Shown in pieces: positions 57,301 to 64,000 of a stretch of DNA of 64,000 nucleotides. Positions within the stretch are counted from its first letter, which is position 1. The number at the start of each line of letters is the position of its first letter. The notes beneath the pieces were generated by a model. It did not search any database. It had not been told where the DNA came from and saw only the letters and a list, made by a program, of their open reading frames with translations. The translations under genes were made by a program, and so were the position numbers. This stretch comes from Nomia melanderi (taxonomy: Eukaryota > Arthropoda > Insecta > Hymenoptera > Halictidae): assembly GCF_051020985.1 (NCBI RefSeq), contig NC_135007.1, positions 16,829,501-16,893,500 of the forward strand, in the 5' to 3' direction.

Positions 57301-60300
57301 TTGGCAAAAAGGGGATGGGTGAAGATCAATTTTAACACACCGAACGCCGGCTAAATTTCGGCTACTAAAAACGCGAGTGTAGGTGATTATATTGACACAT
57401 TTTTAAACGTCGATTAAACCAAAGTTTCTAACTTGCGGAAGAAAACGGGGAATTTGTAAATTTTATTTTCGATTTGTGTTACGCATATCTGAATAGAGTA
57501 AAAATCTCGCATTATCGCAGGGCCGGCGCTCGATGTGTTGAAGACAAAATATTTTGTACGATAAATATCCGTGAACCCGGTGTTAATCTGAACTAGGGGA
57601 CATCCTTGCATCTCGAAGCTGCATTGCGATAAAAGGACTGCAGCGTGCTGATCGCAAGGATCACGGTTTCCGTGATTCGATCGCGGTGAATGGGGCTGCG
57701 TATTAACCTGATTAACCTCGCTCCTAGAATCTCCGACGTGCCGGAAGCAGGTAAACGGACAATGATACATGGGATTGCTTCCGGCGGTGTAGGTGATACC
57801 CGGCAACGTGTACTCCTCCCAATCCAGATAGCAGGCCTCCAGGGCTGATTTGAACCCGGTGAAAACCGCCAGATCGTTCTTCAGCGAGTCCTTGTGGCCG
57901 CCGCTGTTGTTCCTGTTGTGTGAATTGTGCGTCACCGAATTGCCCCGGCTCTTCCTCACCTGGTACCAACAAGTAAGCAAAATTCAACGACCCGATCAAT
58001 CTTGTTCTCCGACTAACGCCGACTAAGTCCAGAGAAGAACTGAGAAAATTCGTGTATCAGCTTCTGAAATTATTGTGCAATCATTTGAATATGTTGTACA
58101 ATCATTTCAGAAGCTGTAAGTAGGGCTTTCTGATATAGTAACGAAGAGTGAATCCTTGAATAACTCAAAAGTGAATGAACATCGACTTAACCGCATTAGC
58201 TTCCAAGCGAGTCGACCAGTTCAAATGATTTAATTACTCGAACAACAAACGATCAGCGCGTGGTTTCCCTATTTTCTATTAACTAAGCAATTGATACATA
58301 ATTCATCTTTATCTCTTGGAGCTTTTATACGTTTCAAAGAGGCAAAAGGAAAAATAAGACGAGGCGCCCTCACCTTATCGATGATCTTCATGTGCCAGGC
58401 TGTGAACCGATTATGAAGCATTTCTCTCTCGGCGGGGGACAGTCCGGGATTCAACGCGGCCAGTCTCCATAGCACGACGATCTCGTCGCAGAGGGACGAG
58501 CAGGCGTGCTGGGACGCGTGCACGTTGCTGTTCATGTTGTTCTTCCCGCCGTACCCGGTCCCGTTCAGCAACGCTACCTTCGTGTTGAACCACCAGACGA
58601 GGATCTGCTCGCAGGCCATGCACTCCTCGGTGATGATCTCCAGCAACGGTATCGCGTTGCGATCGGTGCGTTTGAACATCTCGCGCACGATCGACAGGAG
58701 GTTCCACATGCCTTCCGGTTCACGGCCGCGCAGGGGTCGCAGCAGCGAGGACCACTCCGCGGTTGCCGGCGGCGCGGTCGTGCTAAGGTAATTTACATCG
58801 CTGAAAACCAAGCGTTATTATGCTTTCAAATGTGTAAAACGCGCCGGAACATGTCCACGAGTCGAATGAAATGGAAACACCGTGGTCCACTGGCGGACCG
58901 TCGCTGGGAATCGAGTGAGCTTCGATAACTCGACCGAACAAGTTTCTGTTTCTGGTTTCTGTTTAATCCCGTTGAACTCTAGTCTGGTAGGATAGCCTTA
59001 TAATTGAAAACGCAGTAAAACATTGAACTGAATGAAACATTCTGACGCAAAGGAATACCGTGAGCATCGCGGTATTCGCTACCAGCGTCGCATATTTCAG
59101 TCATAATCCATTCCACATAATCAAAATGAATCCTATATATACTGTTATTCGAAATGCTAAACTATATTACATTTAGGAACTCAATGCCTCGTTTCAGCTT
59201 CATTTTTCTATTCGTGAATCCTACAGATACTGTTACTAGAAATGCTAAACTACATTACATTTAGGAACTCAATGCCTCGTATCAGCTTCATTTTTCTATT
59301 CATGAATCCTACAGATACTGTTATTAGAAAAGCTAAACTACGTTACATTCAGGAACTAAATGCCTCGTTTCAGCTTCATTTTTCTATTGCGTTTAGATCT
59401 ATTGAAAAATATAATTTGTGACTGTAATAAACGCTGGTAGCGTGATCTTCCGGAGGAACCTCCACATCCGAGGAACGAATTCTCGCGAGCCAAGTCAAAG
59501 GAATCGGGTTAGGTCCCCGATCCTATAAAGAAAGGTTAGCCACCTGAAGACTATCGGAGCGGGCACGCAGAACTTGATGAGGATCTTCTGGATGTTGTCG
59601 TGCAGGGTCTTCTCGTCCAGGTACCAGGACGTCTGGTCGTGCGCCGAGGGCCCCGCGGTCGGGTCGGGCGCGCCGCAGTAGCTGTTGATGGTGCTCGGCT
59701 GCACCGACAGCAGCTCGTCGAGGAGGCGCTGCGCCGTGGGCAGAATCTGCTGCGGCAGCTCGCTGATCAGATACTGCGCGAACTTCTGCAGCTGGTCGCG
59801 GTGCAGACGCGACAGGGACTCGCTGACCGGAGCTCTCAGGCATACCTGCGTGGGCTGTGCACCAAACGAACGTGAATTTTCGTTACTGAACATTTTATTC
59901 CGGGACAGTGGTTCCCGATCGCGGTGTCGAATGTCGTTCCGAGGACGAACGTCGATGGAAGTTCGTCGGGCCGATTTCCACTTACCATGTGTATCCTGTG
60001 AAGACATACGGCGACCACATGGGCGCACCAATAGGCCTTCGACGGGCACGTGCAGGTGCAGGTCGTGATCTTCCGCCGATCGAACGTCACCGCGACGTTG
60101 AACTGTGACCTGACGCCGTTCATCATGCCCTGCTCGCGCGAGTTCACGCTCGCGCTCAGGTGGAAGCCTGGGGAAACAGCACCGTCAGTTCATAACACTA
60201 GGTTTACGGAACGCGTCAATTCGACGCAGATTGAAGTTTATAAACATTATTTGGTTAATGTTTCGATCGGTTTTCTTTGAGCCAATTACACGAATATGAA

Positions 60301-63182
60301 TCCTAGTTGTCTATTTTTATATCTACAATTTCCAAAATCTAAGTGAACGAATATCGACTTCCCAAGGAACAATAGAATAAACTGTACGATAAATGACCGT
60401 AAACCTAGTGTTAACGCGTCCACTGCTATGGAGAACGTCGCCATGTTATTTGTAGCAGAGACGAAAAGGAGTTGTCAATCATTTGCTACCGTGATTCTTA
60501 ATTTACGCTGTTTGATAGTGGTTAGGGTATCGAACAGTTTTCGACGTCAGTCGTCTTAGGAATTGTAATTGGTTTCTAGTCATTTTTAAGCTACGCTTCC
60601 ATGGGACTGTGGCAGCGAACGTGTTAACGCGTTTTCATTTCCTCAGCGACAATTTCTTTGACTCTTTCCAACAGGTCGTGGCTTCGTTTAGTTAGGTTTC
60701 GTTGGTGCTTACAAATTTCAGAACGAAACAAGATTACGATTAGACGTTGCGTTTTTCGATTAGACGTTCCCATTTGTTCAATGATACGCCGAAGGTAAGT
60801 AGCCCACGAAAGTAGACTGCATAACTGGGAATTCAAACAAACTTCAGACCGGTTTCTCCCCAGTATCGTTCAGAATCGAAGCTAGTCGCCCAGCAATTAA
60901 CGGCACTCGAAATGGCACCTTTCACGTATGATTCAGAGCTGAAATCTGAGGCGGGCGAGGCAAAGGGTTGATCCCGGAAGCACTGAGGTTCTGAAATATT
61001 CAAGCGCCATTCGTCTCGTCTGAGATATTCCAAAGAAGCATCGCCACAGAACAATTCGAGAGGTGGATCGAAAGTTCAGAGCGGAATCTGAGCCGGAACA
61101 GAGGTTGCTCGGAACGGATAAAGACGCAATTCCGCGTACATTAAGAAACAACGGCTCGAGGCGGCCGACAAACGTTCAGGGGCGGAAGGCGCCAGGCCCC
61201 TTCCGCGTAAATTAGCTCTCGGAAAATGAGCCGTCCGAGGATCGTCTTGGTCGAACAATGAAATCAAGGATTAAATTCCGCGGCGCTCCTGCAGGGGCAG
61301 AAAATTGTTCCATTCAGGGGGACTGCACGGTGTGCCCGACTCGAGTGCGCTCCTGCCGTTATTGCATAGAAATGTTTCGAATGAGAAACATGCGGAAAAT
61401 CGATGGCCGTAGTATTATCATTTAACTTTGTATACTGCAGCAATACGTGAAATATTGAAAGGAAACAGCTTTGTTCCCTAATTTATGTATGACTTCTTGA
61501 TAAATTCATTTTAAAGAATCTTGTCTACATCTGATTGGAAAGTATTGAATATTTCAAGTGAAAAACTTTCGAGACTATACATAGAAAAACTCAGATATCA
61601 TGTTGTTATGTAATATATTTCAAATAGATAATCGATTCAAATCAAATTTAATATTTTTTTAAATGCTGTGGTAATTAGCGAAGTTGCATAGCTAAGTGTC
61701 TTTATATAAAACCGAGATTTCTCGTTACCGGTACGCAATTAACAGATTTTATGAAGCGTACTAATACCTTTTCAATTGTACATAAGAGTTTAAATTGTAC
61801 ATAACAACTCGATACCATAGAACGCTCGTTAGAAACATTTCTTCGTTTCTCGACAAGCGCAGGAATAATTGCACGAACACGGTTCAAATGAGACGTACTA
61901 ATTACCGATTAGACCGTCAAACAGTGGTACATTGAATCCCGTACTCACAGAGGCCTATCGAACTATTTTCCACTCGTGTAAATAAACGAGCCTCGCTGGC
62001 CCGCGGACGTTCGAAAAGTGAGCCGCGAGATGAAAAGCAAATAGAGAATAATTGATCAAAGGCTCTGCTTCGTCCTCCTTTCTCTCCGGCGCGGTTGCCT
62101 TTCGCTTTCGCGGACAACGAAAGGACGAAGAATATAAGGAAACTGGAATTCCGTAGACGCTCGATTCTCCAGCTAATTGATCCGAAAGCTCCCTCCCCCG
62201 CGGCACCGTTTCCGCTCGTTTCCTCTCGCATCGATCCGGCATTAAACTCATTTCAGCGTCGGCTCGCAGAGAGACGGACGGAGGACCCCGCGACATCGTT
62301 CGACGATCGGGAAACGTCAGGGTCAGGTTTCCAATTATCTCTGTCCCCGCCGCTTCCCGCGCCGTCCGGTTTACGCCTCGGGCTCGCCGACTTAGCGCAA
62401 CGTCTGGCTGCGACCGTCGCGGAGAAAGATGGCCAACTTTCCGACGACTCGCGAATTCCCGGTCTCTCCGCCATTGTGGCCTCCTAACGTCTAATAATGT
62501 GATCGGTAATTTTATCTCTACATAGTGCCATTTTTCTACAATCTCAAAGATCCTGCTAAGAGCTGCGAGGATCAAGGTGTAAATAAGGACACCGAATTCA
62601 GGTTGTTTCTCAATCGAATCGTTTTAGCCCCGATTCCTTAGCCATTGTGGCTTAGCGTCTAATAATCTGATCGGTAATTTTATCCCCACATATTGCCATT
62701 TTTCCATAATCTCAGATTCTATTAAGAGCTGCGAGGATCAAAGTGTAAATAAAGGACACCGAATTCAGGTTGTTTATTAATCGAATTATTTTACTTCGGT
62801 TAACGATAACTACCGAGTAGTTGATTCGACTGTTAGAGATTTCCCTGTGGAAACTTCGAGTGTTTCATTGTCAGGTTCACTAGAACTTAGCGATTGGTAA
62901 GTAGACCGACGATTAGATGATCCGACTCACCGATCTGCAGGGTGTCCTTGACGCTCCTCTGCCGAAAGAAGTACTCGCCCTTTTGAAACTCTTCCGCGTT
63001 CCCATTGGCCAGGCACGAATAGAGCCTGATGTCCTCCTCGTTGTCCGGGAAGCTCCAGAACGCTATCCTGAGCTGGAGCTGCTCGGGAACGGGCGGGTAG
63101 ACGTGTTCCACGAGCTCGAACGGTATGTGCGAAGCCACGCAACGCGCCGCGAGCTCGCATAGCGTCGGCACTGTTTGTCCAT
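51336..63182 (-). CDS. Zswim8: ZSWIM8 homologue (Dora/EBAX-1), N-terminus outside the window
   Basis: Twenty exons on minus: 63182-62931, 60167-59986, 59854-59544, 58800-58374, 57959-57708, 56967-56740, 56256-55645, 55292-55116, 55038-54855, 54527-54419, 54342-54183, 54109-53913, 53784-53292, 53164-53036, 52956-52740, 52664-52366, 52294-52190, 52098-51731, 51654-51505, 51402-51336. Phases close to one frame of about 1639 residues. The family is the substrate receptor of a cullin E3 ligase, needed for target-directed microRNA degradation. Order: HIPFELVEHVYPPVPEQL; SWIM zinc finger CTCTCPSKAYWCAH; VCLRAPVSESLSRL; PLRGREPEGMWNLLS; an acidic Ser/Lys-rich disordered part (exon 7); LAFRVGLFGLEM; SRTYSSDVSWITGQAMEIG; a Pro/His/Gln-rich part (exons 15-16); the C-terminal VGMLALE and FKEWLQSIKR. 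Exon 13 ends in a GC donor. Edges of exons 3, 5 and 6 have alternatives. The first exon lies right of the window. Confidence 0.96.
53165..53291 (-). other. GC-AG intron of ZSWIM8
   Basis: The exon-13 donor reads CAG|GCAAGT on minus (GC at 53291-53290), with ideal consensus apart from the C, and the acceptor is ATTGCAG|TGTAAG. Joining restores PNEVQRAILQ-CKEQSETMLE in the order conserved in the family. No GT donor nearby keeps the frame. Confidence 0.9.
55514..55605. repeat. 92-nt near-perfect hairpin in a ZSWIM8 intron
   Basis: The 21-nt arms 55514-55534 (starting GTGTCCACT) and 55585-55605 (ending AGTGGACAC) are inverted copies with one difference, which would be a G-U pair in a plus-strand RNA. 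A second small hairpin, GCCAGC (55557-55562) and GCTGGC (55569-55574), sits in the loop. It is in the intron between exons 7 and 8, antisense to the gene if read on plus. Confidence 0.85.
57213..57586. mobile_element. TTAA-ended MITE candidate, family C, 374 bp
   Basis: The left end is TTAACGCTGGGTTCACGG and the right end is CCGTGAACCCGGTGTTAA, 18-bp inverted ends differing at two sites, with TTAA on both. The internal TTGTACGATAAAT near the right end is shared with 60193-60413. It lies in the ZSWIM8 intron 56968-57707. Confidence 0.8.
58061..58166. repeat. Dispersed repeat, family E, copy 2
   Basis: It matches 29340-29433 through AGAAGCTGTAA, AGGGCTTTCTGA and GTGAATCCTTGAATAACT. It also has an inverted repeat of its own: GCTTCTGAAATTATTGT near 58060 faces ACAATCATTTCAGAAGC ending near 58116. 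Confidence 0.75.
58187..58349. repeat. Family B repeat, degenerate copy, next to ZSWIM8 exon 4
   Basis: It starts TTAACCGCATTAGC and runs through CAAATGATTTAATTACTCG, CAGCGCGTGGTTT, CTATTAACTAAGCAATTGA and TTTATACGTTTCAAAGA. Each block matches 13933-14144 in order. It ends about 25 bp from the donor of exon 4 (58374). Confidence 0.7.
59128..59391. repeat. 88-bp tandem repeat, three copies
   Basis: Copies 59128-59215, 59216-59303 and 59304-59391 each start GAATCCTA, contain GAAATGCTAAACTA or close, GGAACTCAATGCCTCGT, and end CTTCATTTTTCTATT. The period is exactly 88 bp with only scattered substitutions. It lies in the ZSWIM8 intron 58801-59543. Confidence 0.95.
60193..60413. mobile_element. 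MITE candidate, family C, perfect 17-bp inverted ends
   Basis: TAACACTAGGTTTACGG (60193-60209) and CCGTAAACCTAGTGTTA (60397-60413) are perfect inverted copies. TTAA stands at the right end; the left flank has CATAA instead. It is 221 bp with no coding capacity, and lies in the large ZSWIM8 intron only 25 bp from the acceptor of the SWIM exon (60167). Confidence 0.82.
62470..62806. repeat. 171-bp tandem duplication, two copies
   Basis: GCCATTGTGGC starts both 62470 and 62641. Shared blocks include GTCTAATAAT, GATCGGTAATTTTATC, AGAGCTGCGAGGATCAA and GGACACCGAATTCAGGTTGT. It lies in the ZSWIM8 intron 60168-62930. Confidence 0.92.
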
Positions 63183-64000
63183 CTGCAAAGTAATTAATAC
63201 GTTCATGAAATATATCTAATTTAGACCGGACAGAGCACGCAGCGAATCATTCGCTGGCTTCAGTTTCATCGCAGGACTTGTACGCGCGAGTAGAAAGGTA
63301 CCGTGTTTCGTCACATTGACGAAATCGATCGTTTGAAATTGTCATTCAATCAATTCCCTTCGGAATTACATTAACATTGAAGCTAGATTGCAAGGGTTAA
63401 TTAACGATTCCCCGTTAAGTTAGTCTCAAGATTCACTATAATTCGTCGGAAAGTATATTAGCTAATTATGCTAGAAAACTCCTGGAGTGCAAAGGGTGAA
63501 ACATGAATTTTCCTGAGAGTTCGCCAGAAATCGATACCGGAAGATCTAAGATCATTCTCCTTCCACCGTCCCCTTCAAAGATCACCGAGGGCGACGCGCC
63601 TACGGAGAGTCGTCGCGACCGCGGTCGGTCGAGGGTCTAAAATGGTCGCCGCGATAAATTGCCGGGCATCGATTCGTCGTTCTTATTTTCCCGGGAACTC
63701 GCGGGAACGCAATGGCCTCCTTCGAAACTCGAACTTACACCTCCGGCGACAGGGAAAATCAATAAGGAAGTTAGCAACGTAACGCGTCGCGTGGCGCGCG
63801 GCCGCGCGAGCCGGCTTCGAACGGAAAAATAGGGAAAGCCGCGCGGCGCGGCTGTGCAAAAATAAGGCCGCCCGACGGGAAATTTATATCGTCGCCGGCG
63901 CTCGCGCTGCAATTAGCCGAAAGTTCGGGGTTCCCGGCGAGCCTACCACGCCTCGGCGAGCGCTCGATCGTCGCTCGAGCGATTCCTAGCGTTTTCGGGC
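63183..64000. other. ZSWIM8 upstream intron, no exon seen
   Basis: The acceptor TTTGCAG before 63182 marks the start of the first in-window ZSWIM8 exon, which begins inside a codon. No acidic N-terminal exon typical of the family is visible here, so this is intron. The right end is G+C- and CG-rich (about 63790-64000). The minus frame at 63637-63912 shows no homology. Confidence 0.55.

Noticed and set aside
1..64000. CRISPR array, operon, prophage or other bacterial-type system
   Set aside because: The DNA is clearly eukaryotic: spliced genes, polyadenylation signals, insect proteins. No regularly spaced repeats with unique spacers are present.

Overview
The window is nuclear DNA of a hymenopteran insect, most likely a bee. 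The main evidence is a complete single-copy vitellogenin gene in its middle (7 coding exons, about 1765 residues, with bee-like lipoprotein, vWD and cysteine-rich C-terminal parts). Small GT-AG introns, A+T-rich spacers and many short TTAA-ended repeats also fit an insect genome. The Vg differs enough from what I recall of Apis Vg that a non-Apis bee is more likely, but I cannot fix genus or family.

Layout, left to right. (1) 1-5.8 kb carries no recognised gene and is probably intron 1 of a calcineurin A gene. Its short first coding exon lies at 5809-5860 on the minus strand, behind a very simple-sequence 5' region at 5.5-7.1 kb. (2) 7.8-9.0 kb minus is a sigma-class glutathione S-transferase, head-to-head with (3) a secreted M1 aminopeptidase on plus (9.65-16.06 kb, 16 exons). 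(4) 17.1-19.6 kb plus is a longin R-SNARE resembling VAMP7. (5) 20.2-22.9 kb plus is SPATA17, an IQ-motif protein. (6) 23.1-29.7 kb minus is vitellogenin, convergent with SPATA17; the two poly(A) signals lie side by side. (7) 30.9-36.6 kb minus is a PLP-dependent ethanolamine-phosphate / 5-phosphohydroxylysine phospho-lyase. (8) 36.6-51.3 kb is gene-poor apart from one tRNA-Ser(AGA) at 43.73-43.81 kb. (9) 51.3-63.2 kb minus is the ZSWIM8 (Dora/EBAX-1) homologue, 20 exons, with its N-terminus beyond the right edge.

All exon models were built by hand from splice sites, reading-frame continuity and remembered family sequences. In every multi-exon gene the exon phases add up to one open frame, which is strong internal support. 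The genes do not form a pathway. They are independent loci with ordinary insect roles: detoxification, peptide digestion, membrane fusion, sperm/cilium function, yolk and lipid transport, phospholipid-amine catabolism, and ubiquitin-dependent (microRNA-linked) decay.

I found no operon-like or defence-like system, and I do not think the window holds an undescribed gene system. The less ordinary content is non-coding: several families of short TTAA-ended inverted-repeat elements (piggyBac-type MITE candidates) scattered through introns and spacers, one with a perfect 17-bp terminal inverted repeat; a GC-AG intron in ZSWIM8; a 92-nt near-perfect hairpin in another ZSWIM8 intron; a CCAAT-ended palindrome in Vg intron 1; and a two-way poly(A) signal between SPATA17 and Vg.
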